This document shows, piece by piece, positions 43,788-52,598 of a stretch of DNA of 64,000 nt. Below the pieces are notes generated by a model that searched no databases, was not told the origin of the DNA, and was given only the letters and a program-made list of their open reading frames with translations. Position 1 is the stretch's first letter. Each line of letters opens with the position of its first letter. Source of the stretch: Streptomyces pristinaespiralis (GTDB lineage: Bacteria; Actinomycetota; Actinomycetes; Streptomycetales; Streptomycetaceae); contig NZ_CP011340.1 of assembly GCF_001278075.1 (NCBI RefSeq), forward strand, positions 3,844,001 to 3,908,000, given 5' to 3'. Position numbers and translations under genes: made by a program.

Positions 43788-44981
43788 TCAGCCCTTCACA
43801 CAGACGACCTGCTTCAGCTTCGCGACGACCTCGACCAGGTCCCGCTGCTGGTCGATGACCTTTTCGATCGGCTTGTACGCGCCCGGGATCTCGTCGACGA
43901 CGCCGGAGTCCTTGCGGCACTCCACGCCCCGCGTCTGCTCCTCCAGGTCACGCGCCGAGAAACGCCGCTTCGCCGCGTTCCGGCTCATCTTGCGGCCGGC
44001 GCCGTGCGAGGCCGAGTTGAAGGACGCCTCGTTGCCGAGGCCCTTCACGATGTACGAGCCGGTGCCCATCGATCCGGGGATGATCCCGAAGTCACCGCTG
44101 CCGGCCCGGATCGCGCCCTTGCGGGTGACCAGCAGGTCCATGCCCGCGTACCGCTCCTCCGCCACGTAGTTGTGGTGGCAGCTGATCTCCTGCTCGAAGC
44201 CGACCTTGGCCTTCCTGAACTCCTTGCGGATCACTTCCTTGAGGAGCCCCATCATGACCGCGCGGTTGTACTTGGCGTACTCCTGCGCCCAGAACAGGTC
44301 GTTGCGGTAGGCCGCCATCTGCGGGGTGTCCGAGACGAACACCGCCAGATCGCGGTCGACCAGCCCCTGGTTGTGGGGGAGCTTCTGCGCCTCACCGATG
44401 TGGTGTTCCGCGAGCTCCTTGCCGATGTTCCGCGAACCGGAGTGCAGCATGAGCCATACCGAACCCGACGTGTCGATGCACACTTCGACGAAGTGGTTTC
44501 CGCCGCCCAGCGTGCCCATCTGCTTCGTCGCCCGCTCCCGGCGGAACTTCACCGCGTCGGCCACCGAGTCGAACCGGTCCCAGAGACTGTCCCAGCCGCC
44601 GGCCTGGAGGCCGTACACCCTGCCGGGGTCGACCATTTCGTCGTGCATGCCGCGCCCCACCGGGATGGCCTGCTCGATCCGGGTACGGAGCCGCGAGAGG
44701 TCACCCGGCAGGTCGTTGGCCGTCAGCGACGTCCGCACCGCCGACATACCGCAGCCGATGTCGACGCCGACGGCGGCCGGGCAGACCGCCCCGTGCATCG
44801 CGATCACCGAGCCGACGGTGGCGCCCTTGCCGTAGTGGACGTCCGGCATCACGGCGAGGCCCTTGATCCACGGCAGCGTGGCCACGTTGCGCAGCTGCTG
44901 CAGCGCGACGTCCTCCACCGTCGAAGGGTCGGTCCACATGCGGATCGGGACCTTGGCGCCCGGCATCTCCACGTACGACAT
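43788..44981 (-). CDS. rtcB: RNA ligase RtcB
   Basis: 397 residues from ATG 44981 (MSYVEMPGAKVPIRMWTDP). The Mn/GMP-binding blocks are intact: PDVHYGKGATVGSV, DIGCGM near 94 with the metal-binding cysteine, GGGNHFVEV near 190, LHSGSRNIG, SCHHNYV and SHGAGRKMSR near 330 containing the histidine that is guanylylated. It joins 2',3'-cyclic phosphate and 5'-OH RNA ends in repair or tRNA healing. No archease or RtcA gene is adjacent. The open frame continues upstream to 45434 on the minus strand, without family similarity. Confidence 0.94.
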   Translation of the reverse strand: MSYVEMPGAKVPIRMWTDPSTVEDVALQQLRNVATLPWIKGLAVMPDVHYGKGATVGSVIAMHGAVCPAAVGVDIGCGMSAVRTSLTANDLPGDLSRLRTRIEQAIPVGRGMHDEMVDPGRVYGLQAGGWDSLWDRFDSVADAVKFRRERATKQMGTLGGGNHFVEVCIDTSGSVWLMLHSGSRNIGKELAEHHIGEAQKLPHNQGLVDRDLAVFVSDTPQMAAYRNDLFWAQEYAKYNRAVMMGLLKEVIRKEFRKAKVGFEQEISCHHNYVAEERYAGMDLLVTRKGAIRAGSGDFGIIPGSMGTGSYIVKGLGNEASFNSASHGAGRKMSRNAAKRRFSARDLEEQTRGVECRKDSGVVDEIPGAYKPIEKVIDQQRDLVEVVAKLKQVVCVKG

Positions 44982-45165
44982 AGTTACTCGATTCCCCCGA
45001 AATGGACTGAAACGCAAATGACGTGACCAATGGCGGCGAAAGACTCGACAGACCGGCGGCCACGGCAGCGTGTGCGATAGACATTGTGTCCACCGGCCTC
45101 CGAAGGGCGGCAACCAGTTTTCGCCGCGAGAGCGGCGCGGAGCACAGACAGAAGGGAGCCCGGGC

Positions 45166-46017
45166 GTGCAACGAAAGGCGTACGTGCCCGGCGTGGCGGC
45201 GCTTCTCGCGGCGCTCGTGACCGGCTGCACCGCCGGCGACGGCACCGAAGGCTCCGACATCGACGCCAAGGTCAACGGGGCCAAGGCCTCCGCGGCGCCC
45301 CCCGGCAAGTACCGCACGCTTCTCGAGCCGTGCGGGTCCGTCGGGCTCTCCACGCTGAAGGACCTGCTGCCGGGCACCGTGACCCTGCCGGAGGAGCAGC
45401 AGCAGAAGGTCCTGCGCGGCACCGCGGCCGTCACCTACGACACGGACCGCCGGGTCGGGTGCAGCTGGAAGGGCGACGCCCCGGACGCCTCGCACCAGCT
45501 GCGGGTCGACTTCGAACGCGTCGTCTCCTACGACCCGGCCGTGAGCGACGACGACCGGGCCCAGGAGGTCTTCGAGAAGAAGCAGGGGTCCGCCTCCGTT
45601 CCGATCGCGCCGCCGAAGGACGAGCCGGAGACGGGCGGCGCCTCGCCGTCGTCCACCCAGAGCCCCGCGGCCGGGAGTTCGAGCGGCGCCGGTCCGGGTG
45701 CCGGAGCCTCCACGGACACGGCGGCCGGGGCCTCCACGTCCGCCGGTGCGTCCTCATCCGCATCCGCTCTCGAGGGCCTCGAGCCCCGGGCGCTGGAAGG
45801 ACTCGGTGACGCGGCGTTCCTGGACGACGTGCTCGGCCGCGCCGGTTCCACGGTTCAGCGCCGCACCGTGAGCGTGGTGTTCCGCACATCCAATGTGATC
45901 GTCACCGTCGTCTACGGCGAGCAGCCGGCCGTGACGGGAGGAGTGCCCGACAGCAAGGAACTGCAGGAAAAGGCGCAGAGCCTGGCCCGGAAACTGGCGG
46001 AGCAGCTCGACGAGTGA
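45166..46017 (+). CDS. DUF3558-type lipoprotein
   Basis: 283 residues from GTG 45166 with GAAGGGAG upstream. Lipobox LVTGC ends the signal peptide. A conserved pair of cysteines with LLEPCGSVGLSTLKDLLPG and RRVGCSWKGD matches DUF3558. A low-complexity Ser/Gly/Ala stretch follows (about 160-205). Function unknown; probably cell-surface. A second DUF3558 gene follows after 204 bases, so this is a tandem pair. Confidence 0.8.
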   Translation: MQRKAYVPGVAALLAALVTGCTAGDGTEGSDIDAKVNGAKASAAPPGKYRTLLEPCGSVGLSTLKDLLPGTVTLPEEQQQKVLRGTAAVTYDTDRRVGCSWKGDAPDASHQLRVDFERVVSYDPAVSDDDRAQEVFEKKQGSASVPIAPPKDEPETGGASPSSTQSPAAGSSSGAGPGAGASTDTAAGASTSAGASSSASALEGLEPRALEGLGDAAFLDDVLGRAGSTVQRRTVSVVFRTSNVIVTVVYGEQPAVTGGVPDSKELQEKAQSLARKLAEQLDE

Positions 46018-46137
46018 GCGGCCTCGCGGCCCGGTTTCCCCCGTTCGTGCGTTCAGCGGTCCGGCCCACAGCTGTGTCGCGTCCGCGTACGGTGGCCTCG
46101 CCGGTCCGTCCGGCCGACACCGGCGGACCGACCGCCT

Positions 46138-46215
46138 GGCCGACCGAGTACCTGCCCGAGCACCTGCCCGACCGAGTATCCGACCGACCGAGTACCGAGT
46201 ACCTGACCGACTGAA
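46138..46215 (+). repeat. Short direct repeats of a CCGACCGAGTACC unit in the leader of the second DUF3558 gene
   Basis: Variants of GACCGAGTACCTG/GAGCACCTG/GAGTATCCG repeat at 7- to 17-base steps up to the ribosome site GAAGGAA before 46222. Role unknown; replication slippage is the simplest origin. Confidence 0.55.
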
Positions 46216-46221
46216 GGAACC

Positions 46222-46938
46222 ATGCACCGTTCAGCCCCGCGACTCACCCGCATACTCGCCTGCGCCGCCGTCCCGGTGATGCTCGTCGTCGCAGGCTGCT
46301 CCTCGGACTCCGACAGCGCCTCCAAGGACTCCGCTTCCTCCGCCTCCGCCGCCCCCGAGGCCAAGAAGTCCCCGACCGTCGCTCCCGCCAGGTTCAGCAA
46401 GCTGCCGAGCCCGTGCGACTCGATCGCGGAGAAGACGATCGAGGACCTGGTGCCCGGCACCAAGTCGAAGAGCGGCACGGCCGGCAAGTCGTCGGACATC
46501 GCGCGGCGCGGCAGCTGTTCCTGGAACGGCCTGGACGACAACGGCGTGAAGGGCTCGCAGTACCGCTGGCTCGATGTCTCGTTCCTGCGCTACGACTCCG
46601 ACGCCTCCCTCGCCGTGAGCGGCGAGCAGCGCGCCGTGGAGTCGTACGCGAAGGAGATCGCGAAGGCCAAGGCCACCGAGGGCGCCAAGAACGTCAAGAC
46701 CTCACCGGCCCCGGGTGTGGGCGACGAGGCGACGACGGTCAACTACACGCTGCGCAAGACCGACGAGGACTTCACCTACGCCACGATCGTGGCCCGCACC
46801 GAGAACGGTGTGGTGACGCTCACGTACAACGGCACGGGCTACGCGGGCGCGAAGAACCCCTCCGCCGCCGATCTGACGGAGGACGCCGTCAAGGCCGCGA
46901 AGGAGGCCGTGGCCTCGGTCGCCACCGCCAACAAGTAG
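46222..46938 (+). CDS. DUF3558-type lipoprotein (second of pair)
   Basis: 238 residues. The signal peptide ends in the lipobox VAGC. A Ser/Ala/Asp linker is followed by KLPSPCDSIAEKTIEDLVPG and RRGSCSWNGLDD, the DUF3558 cysteine pair also seen in the preceding gene. The C-terminus (TTVNYTLRKTDEDFTYATIV, GVVTLTYNGTGYAG) is beta-rich. Similar architecture to its neighbour suggests an old duplication. GAAGGAAC precedes the ATG. Confidence 0.82.
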   Translation: MHRSAPRLTRILACAAVPVMLVVAGCSSDSDSASKDSASSASAAPEAKKSPTVAPARFSKLPSPCDSIAEKTIEDLVPGTKSKSGTAGKSSDIARRGSCSWNGLDDNGVKGSQYRWLDVSFLRYDSDASLAVSGEQRAVESYAKEIAKAKATEGAKNVKTSPAPGVGDEATTVNYTLRKTDEDFTYATIVARTENGVVTLTYNGTGYAGAKNPSAADLTEDAVKAAKEAVASVATANK

Positions 46939-47089
46939 TAGGCAAGTTCATAACGCCGGGAGCCCGGAGGTCCGGACTCCGCCGGCATGTGCCAGGCTGT
47001 GCCCGCCGGTTCAGGATCCGCGTCGGGGCCTGTGCGGATATCCGGTCCAGGAATCGAGAGCCGGTCCAGGAATTGGGGAGGGGTCGCGG

Positions 47090-48529
47090 GTGGCCGCGAT
47101 GCAGCTGACACGCACGCACCGAATACTCATCGGGGTCGTCGTCGCGGGCGCGTTGATCATCGCCGCGATCGGCTTCGCCGGGTCGTACGCCGCCGTGCGC
47201 GAGCTCGCGGAGCAGAAGGGCTTCGGCGACTTCTCCCTGGTCTTCCCCATCGGCATCGACGCCGGCATCTGTGTGCTGCTGGCGCTCGACCTGCTGCTGA
47301 CGTGGATGCGGATACCCTTCCCGCTGCTGCGCCAGACGGCCTGGCTGCTGACCTTCGCGACGATCGCGTTCAACGGCGCGGCGGCGTGGCCGGATCCGCT
47401 CGGTGTCGGCATGCACGCCGTCATCCCGATCCTGTTCGTGGTGGCCGTCGAGGCGGCCAGGCACGCGGTGGGCCGGATCGCGGACATCACGGCCGACAAG
47501 CACATGGAGGGCGTGCGGCTCACCCGTTGGCTGCTCTCCCCCGTCCCGACGTTCAAGCTGTGGCGTCGGATGAAGCTGTGGGAGCTCCGCAGCTACGAGC
47601 AGGTGATCAAGCTCGAGCAGGACCGGCTGATCTACCAGGCCCGTCTTCAGGCGCGTTTCGGCCGGTCGTGGCGGCGCAAGGCCCCGATCGAGGCGCTGAT
47701 GCCGCTGCGGCTGGCGAAGTTCGGCGTGCCGCTGGCGCAGACGGCCCCGGCGGGCCTGGCGGCCGCGGGCATCGAGCCGGTGCTGCTGCCGCCGGCGCCG
47801 GTGGCGCAGGCCACGGCGCAGCCGGAGCTGCCGGCGGGCGGGGAGACGGAGCAGCCGTCCCGGCGTGAGCCGGACGGCGCGGTCGCGGCGCGGCGTGACG
47901 AGCCGGTCTCCGAGGTCCCCGGCGAGGAGCAGTACGAGGGGCCGGGCTCGCACGAGAGCCCCTGGTTCGCGGCCCCGCAGGTTCCGCAGGACGCCTACGA
48001 GAGCGCGTACAACCCGACGTACGTGGAGGGCCTGGAGCCCCACCCGGTGCCGGTGCCCGCCGGTCCCGGCCGCACGCGTCCGCTGGGCTCGGGGCCGTCC
48101 CCCGAGGCGCAGGCGCAGGAGGGGGCGTACGGGCAGCAGGCGTACGGCCCGCAGCAGGACGGGCGGTACGGGCAGGCGCCGTACGGTCCGCGTCAGGGTG
48201 TGCCGTACCAGCAGCCGTACGCCGGGCAGGAGCCGGGCGACGCCTACGTCGACGGCGGCGCCGAGGGGCCCGTGCCCTACGAGGAGTCCGCGTCCGAGCC
48301 GGCCCCCGACTACACGGCGGAGGACAAGGAGTTCGCGGAGCTCGCGTACCCGGTGTTCAGGACGTACGTCAAAGAGAACAACGACTGGCCGAAGGCCGAC
48401 CACCTCGAGATACTGCTCGCCGACCGCCACGGGGTGAACCACCCGCGCAGCGGGGCGCTGCTGCGCCGCCTGATGCCCGAGTTCAAGAACCGTCACCAGG
48501 CCGACCTGGAGGCCGAGCACATCGCGTGA
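47090..48529 (+). CDS. DUF2637 membrane protein with Pro/Gly/Tyr-rich linker and C-terminal Spd-like domain
   Basis: 479 residues from GTG 47090. Four transmembrane helices occupy residues about 10-130 (ILIGVVVAGALIIAAIGFAG; IGIDAGICVLLALDLLLTW; AWLLTFATIAFNGAAAW; AVIPILFVVAVEA), the DUF2637 module. Next come a basic helical part (KLWRRMKLWELRSYEQVIKL), a long low-complexity linker with GQQAYGPQQ-like repeats, and a C-terminal domain (YPVFRTYVKENNDWPKADHL, HPRSGALLRRLMPEF) resembling a winged or HTH module. DUF2637 proteins are common on actinobacterial conjugative elements, but no such element is visible here. Confidence 0.82.
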   Translation: MAAMQLTRTHRILIGVVVAGALIIAAIGFAGSYAAVRELAEQKGFGDFSLVFPIGIDAGICVLLALDLLLTWMRIPFPLLRQTAWLLTFATIAFNGAAAWPDPLGVGMHAVIPILFVVAVEAARHAVGRIADITADKHMEGVRLTRWLLSPVPTFKLWRRMKLWELRSYEQVIKLEQDRLIYQARLQARFGRSWRRKAPIEALMPLRLAKFGVPLAQTAPAGLAAAGIEPVLLPPAPVAQATAQPELPAGGETEQPSRREPDGAVAARRDEPVSEVPGEEQYEGPGSHESPWFAAPQVPQDAYESAYNPTYVEGLEPHPVPVPAGPGRTRPLGSGPSPEAQAQEGAYGQQAYGPQQDGRYGQAPYGPRQGVPYQQPYAGQEPGDAYVDGGAEGPVPYEESASEPAPDYTAEDKEFAELAYPVFRTYVKENNDWPKADHLEILLADRHGVNHPRSGALLRRLMPEFKNRHQADLEAEHIA

Positions 48530-48545
48530 CGGGCGGGGCTCCGGG

Positions 48546-48743
48546 TCACGCCCGTTTCTTGGCGGTCTCCGCCGTGAGCGCGAGCGCCACTCCCGCCACG
48601 GCGACGGCGATGTAGCCGGCCGACGGGAGGTCCCACCACTTGTGGAGCAGGCCCCAGGGCTTGTCGCCGAAGGTCGGGCCGGGCCGGCCCGGTACGCCCT
48701 GGACGCCGGTCACCCAGCCGATGATTGCCGCGATTTCCCTCAT
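48546..48743 (-). CDS. Small single-pass membrane protein of unknown function (65 aa)
   Basis: Reads MREIAAIIGWVTGVQGVPGR, then a central WGLLHKWWDLPSAGY and a C-terminal transmembrane helix (IAVAVAGVALALTAETAKKR). No recognised family. TGGAGGC directly precedes the ATG, but that site lies in the stem of hairpin 48745-48771, so translation may be limited. It lies downstream of lysS and beyond the lysS terminator. Confidence 0.6.
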   Translation of the reverse strand: MREIAAIIGWVTGVQGVPGRPGPTFGDKPWGLLHKWWDLPSAGYIAVAVAGVALALTAETAKKRA

Positions 48744-48744
48744 G

Positions 48745-48771
48745 CCTCCACGGCTCCCGGTGCCGTGGAGG
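48745..48771 (-). promoter_or_regulatory. Hairpin covering the ribosome-binding site of the 65-aa protein
   Basis: On the minus strand CCTCCACGG and CCGTGGAGG (48745-48753 with 48763-48771) form a perfect 9-bp stem ending one base before the ATG. The only Shine-Dalgarno-like sequence (GGAGG) is inside it. It could also be a second terminator for lysS. Confidence 0.5.
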
Positions 48772-48826
48772 CTTCGTCGTGCACACGGCGGATCCTGGGG
48801 TGGGCCGAAGGGTGCAGTGACGCCGC

Positions 48827-48856
48827 AGGGCCCTCACCCCCAGGGGCGAGGGCCCT
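48827..48856 (-). terminator. Terminator after lysS
   Basis: AGGGCCCTC (48827-48835) pairs with GAGGGCCCT (48848-48856), with inner CCCC/GGGG. It lies 15 bases past the lysS stop. Confidence 0.65.
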
Positions 48857-48870
48857 GCCGGGCGCGGTCG

Positions 48871-50604
48871 TCAGGCGGCCAGCAGCTTGCGGACGCGGTC
48901 CGCACCCACCGCCAGCAGCAGTGTGGGCAGACGCGGTCCGGTCTCGCGGCCGACCAGCAGGCGGTACAGCAGGGCGAAGAACGAGCGCTGGGCGGTCTTC
49001 AGCTCCGGCGTCGGCTTGGCGTCGGGCTCCAGACCGGCCATCACCTTCGGCACGCCGTAGACGAGCGTGGTGAGACCGTCCAGGGACCAGTGCGTGTCCA
49101 GGCCCTCCAGCAGCAGCCGCAGCGACTCACGGCCCTCGTCGTCGAGGGAGGCGAGCAGCTCGGTGTCGGGCTCGGCGCGGACCACGGTGCGCTGGTCGGC
49201 CGGGACCTGGGTGGTGATCCAGTTCTCGGCGCGGTCGAGCCGCGGCCGTGCCTCGTCGAGCGAGGCGAGCGGGTTCGCCGGGTCGAGGTCGCTGAGGATG
49301 CGCAGGGTCTGCTCGTCGTGGCCGCCGGTGATGTCGACGACGGAGGCGAGCGTGCGGTACGGCAGCGGACGCGGGGTGCGCGGCAGCTCGCCGGCGGCGG
49401 TGCGGACGGCCCGCGAGTAGGCGGCGGCGTCGGCCGGCAGCACGCTGCCGTCCTCGACCTTCGCGGCGAGCTTGTCCCACTCGTCGTAGAGCCGCTGGAT
49501 CTCCTGGTCGAAGGCGATCTTGAAGGACTGGTTGGGCCTGCGGCGGGCGTACAGCCAGCGCAGCAGCGGCGCTTCCATGATCTTCAGCGCGTCGGCCGGG
49601 GTCGGTACGCCGCCCCGCGACGACGACATCTTGGCCATGCCGCTGATGCCGACGAAGGCGTACATGGGGCCGATCGGCTGGACGCCGTCGAAGATGTCGC
49701 GGACGATCTGCCCGCCGACGACGAACGACGAGCCCGGGGAGGAGTGGTCGACGCCGCTCGGCTCGAAGATCACTCCTTCGTAGGCCCAGCGCATCGGCCA
49801 GTCGACCTTCCAGACCAGCTTGCCGCGGTGGAACTCGCTCAGCCGGACGGTCTCGCTGAAGGCGCACGCGGTGCAGGTGTACGCCAGCTCGGTGGTCCCG
49901 TCGTCGTACGAGGTGACCGTGGTCAGGTCCTTCCCGCACTGCCCGCAGTAGGGCTTGTACGGGTAGTACCCGCCGGCGCCGCCGCTGCCGTCGTCCTCCG
50001 CGGCCGCCCCGGAGCCCTCCGCCGCCTCGAGCTCGGCCTCGTCGACCGGCTTCTGCGACTTCTTCGCGGGGCCCTTCTTGGTGCGGTACTGGTCGAGGAT
50101 CGCGTCGATGTCGCCGCGGTGCTTCATCGCGTGCAGGATCTGCTCGCGGTAGGCGCCCGACGTGTACTGCTCGGTCTGGCTGATGCCGTCGTACTCGACG
50201 CCCAGCTCGTCCAGGGCGGCGGTCATCGCGGCCTTGAAGTGCTCGGCCCAGTTGGGGTGGGCCGAGCCGGCGGGCGCGGGGACCGAGGTGAGCGGCTTGC
50301 CGATGTGCTCCGCCCAGGACGCGTCGATGCCCTCGACACCGGCCGGCACCTTGCGGTAGCGGTCGTAGTCGTCCCAGGAGATCAGGTGGCGGACCTCGTG
50401 GCCGCGCCGCCGGATCTCGTCCGCGACCAGGTGCGGGGTCATGACCTCGCGGAGGTTGCCCAGGTGGATGGGGCCGGACGGGGACAGTCCGGACGCGACG
50501 ACGACCGGTTTGCCAGGCGCACGTCGCTCCGACTCGGCGATGACCTCGTCCGCGAAACGGGAGACCCAGTCGGTCTCGGTGCTGCTCTGAGCCACGGTCG
50601 GCAC
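48871..50604 (-). CDS. lysS: Lysyl-tRNA synthetase, class I
   Basis: About 577 residues from GTG 50604 (MPTVAQSSTETDWVSRFADE). Class I signatures: SGPIHLGN (HIGH equivalent, near 43-50) and KMSSSRG (KMSKS equivalent, near 328). A zinc-type pair of CxxC motifs is seen in YCGQCGK and YTCTACAF. It is an archaeal-type LysRS, unlike the class II enzyme of most bacteria. A short Asp/Gly/Ala-rich insert (about residues 190-210) separates parts. It is divergent from argS across 200 bases. Confidence 0.94.
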   Translation of the reverse strand: MPTVAQSSTETDWVSRFADEVIAESERRAPGKPVVVASGLSPSGPIHLGNLREVMTPHLVADEIRRRGHEVRHLISWDDYDRYRKVPAGVEGIDASWAEHIGKPLTSVPAPAGSAHPNWAEHFKAAMTAALDELGVEYDGISQTEQYTSGAYREQILHAMKHRGDIDAILDQYRTKKGPAKKSQKPVDEAELEAAEGSGAAAEDDGSGGAGGYYPYKPYCGQCGKDLTTVTSYDDGTTELAYTCTACAFSETVRLSEFHRGKLVWKVDWPMRWAYEGVIFEPSGVDHSSPGSSFVVGGQIVRDIFDGVQPIGPMYAFVGISGMAKMSSSRGGVPTPADALKIMEAPLLRWLYARRRPNQSFKIAFDQEIQRLYDEWDKLAAKVEDGSVLPADAAAYSRAVRTAAGELPRTPRPLPYRTLASVVDITGGHDEQTLRILSDLDPANPLASLDEARPRLDRAENWITTQVPADQRTVVRAEPDTELLASLDDEGRESLRLLLEGLDTHWSLDGLTTLVYGVPKVMAGLEPDAKPTPELKTAQRSFFALLYRLLVGRETGPRLPTLLLAVGADRVRKLLAA

Positions 50605-50804
50605 GTCCTTCTTTCTCGAAGCTTCTCGAAGCTGGCTGAAGCTGAAACGGAGCTGGGCGGAGCCAGAGCTCCCAGCCATTCTCCCAGACGGAGCAGATCG
50701 CTCCGGGCCCGTCGGGGCGCGGCTCATTCTTCCGGGAAACCGCTTGTGTCTCCATGGGATACTTGACAACCGCAACAGACTTTCTCCTATCGGAACGGAA
50801 GCTC

Positions 50805-52568
50805 ATGGCCTCGGTCCCTTCCCTCGCCTCGAATGTGCAGCAGCGCCTCGCGGACGCCCTCACGGCAGCCCTGCCGGAGGCCGGTGCCGCCGACCCCCTG
50901 CTGCGACGAAGCGACCGGGCCGACTTCCAGGCCAACGGCATCCTGGCGCTGGCCAAGAAGCTGGGGGGCAACCCCCGCGAGCTGGCGGCCAAGGTCGTGG
51001 ACGCCATCGGCCCGAACGACGTCCTCGGGGACATCGAGGTCTCCGGCCCCGGCTTCCTGAACATCACCATCACGGACAAGGCGATCACCGAGACGCTGGC
51101 CGCGCGTGCGGCCGACGACCGTCTCGGCGTGCCGTTCGCCGCCGGGTCCGGCACCACGGTGATCGACTACGCGCAGCCGAACGTGGCCAAGGAGATGCAC
51201 GTCGGGCATCTGCGGTCCGCCGTGATCGGCGACGCGATGGTGCAGATCCTGGAGTTCACCGGCGAGAAGGTGGTCCGGCGCCACCACATCGGCGACTGGG
51301 GCACCCAGTTCGGCATGCTCATCCAGTACCTGATCGAGCACCCGCACGAGCTGGACCACAAGGACGGTGTCTCCGGCGAGGAGGCGATGTCCAACCTGAA
51401 CCGCCTCTACAAGGCCTCGCGCACCCTGTTCGACTCCGACGAGGAGTTCAAGGACCGGGCGCGGCGCCGGGTGGTGGACCTCCAGTCCGGCGACGAGGAG
51501 ACGCTCGCGCTGTGGCAGAAGTTCGTCGACGAGTCGAAGATCTACTTCTACTCGGTCTTCGAGAAGCTCGACATGGAGATCCGCGACCCCGACATCGTCG
51601 GTGAGTCCGGGTACAACGACATGCTCGACGAGACCTGCCGCATCCTCGAGGAGTCCGGCGTCGCCGTGCGCTCCGAGGGCGCGCTGTGCGTGTTCTTCGA
51701 CGACGTGAAGGGCCCCGACGGCAACCCGGTCCCGCTGATCGTGAAGAAGTCCAACGGCGGCTACGGCTATGCCGCCACAGACCTCTCCGCGATCCGCGAC
51801 CGTGTGCAGAACCTCGGCGCGAACACGCTGGTGTATGTGGTGGACGCCCGTCAGTCCCTGCACTTCAAGATGGTCTTCGAGACCGCGCGGCGGGCCGGCT
51901 GGCTGAACGACAAGGTCAAGGCGGTCCAGCTGGCCTTCGGCACCGTGCTGGGCAAGGACGGCAAGCCGTTCAAGACCCGTGAGGGCGAGACGGTGCGTCT
52001 GGTGGATCTGCTGGACGAGGCGATCGACCGTGCGACGGCGGTGGTGCGCGAGAAGGCCGAGAAGGTGGGCCTGAGCGAGCAGGAGATCGTCGAGAACGGC
52101 CGGTACGTCGGCGTGGGCGCGGTGAAGTACGCCGACCTGTCGACGTCCGCGGTGCGCGACTACAAGTTCGACCTGGACCAGATGGTGTCGCTGAACGGCG
52201 ACACGTCGGTGTACCTCCAGTACGCGTACGCCCGTATCCAGTCGATCAAGCGCAAGGCGGGCGACCGCCGCCCGGTCGCCCACCCCGAGCTCGAACTGGC
52301 CCCGGCGGAGCGTGCGCTCGGTCTGCACCTGGACCAGTTCGGCGAGGTGCTGGCGGAGGTGGCGTCCTCGTACGAGCCGCACAAGCTGGCCGCGTACCTG
52401 TACCAGCTGGCGTCGCACCTGACCACGTTCTACGACCAGTGCCACGTGCTGAGCGCGGACAACCCGGCGGAGGTCGTGGAGAACCGCCTCTTCCTGGTGG
52501 ACCTCACCGGCCGCACGCTGCACCAGGGCATGGCGCTGCTGGGCATCCGGACGCCCGAGCGTCTCTGA
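50805..52568 (+). CDS. argS: Arginyl-tRNA synthetase
   Basis: 587 residues from ATG 50805 ([20 protein letters not shown]); an in-frame ATG at 50754 would add 17 residues, but GGAACGGAAG before 50805 supports the shorter form. The N-terminal additional domain is followed by the HIGH motif HVGHLRS near 130, and [30 protein letters not shown] in the C-terminal part; a classical KMSKS is not seen, as in many ArgRS. The anticodon-binding domain ends the protein. It is divergent from lysS. Confidence 0.95.
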   Translation: MASVPSLASNVQQRLADALTAALPEAGAADPLLRRSDRADFQANGILALAKKLGGNPRELAAKVVDAIGPNDVLGDIEVSGPGFLNITITDKAITETLAARAADDRLGVPFAAGSGTTVIDYAQPNVAKEMHVGHLRSAVIGDAMVQILEFTGEKVVRRHHIGDWGTQFGMLIQYLIEHPHELDHKDGVSGEEAMSNLNRLYKASRTLFDSDEEFKDRARRRVVDLQSGDEETLALWQKFVDESKIYFYSVFEKLDMEIRDPDIVGESGYNDMLDETCRILEESGVAVRSEGALCVFFDDVKGPDGNPVPLIVKKSNGGYGYAATDLSAIRDRVQNLGANTLVYVVDARQSLHFKMVFETARRAGWLNDKVKAVQLAFGTVLGKDGKPFKTREGETVRLVDLLDEAIDRATAVVREKAEKVGLSEQEIVENGRYVGVGAVKYADLSTSAVRDYKFDLDQMVSLNGDTSVYLQYAYARIQSIKRKAGDRRPVAHPELELAPAERALGLHLDQFGEVLAEVASSYEPHKLAAYLYQLASHLTTFYDQCHVLSADNPAEVVENRLFLVDLTGRTLHQGMALLGIRTPERL

Positions 52569-52598
52569 TCACACGACTGCGCACACCGGCCGGACGAG

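Noticed and set aside
47090..48529. DUF2637 gene as a sign of an integrated conjugative element
   Set aside because: No integrase, attachment repeats, FtsK-like transfer gene or replication gene lies nearby, and it is flanked by housekeeping synthetase genes.
50763..50790. TTGACA with TCCTAT 16 bases downstream as an argS promoter
   Set aside because: Transcription would start only about 8 bases before the ATG and remove the apparent ribosome site, so the match is probably chance or belongs to the upstream ATG at 50754.
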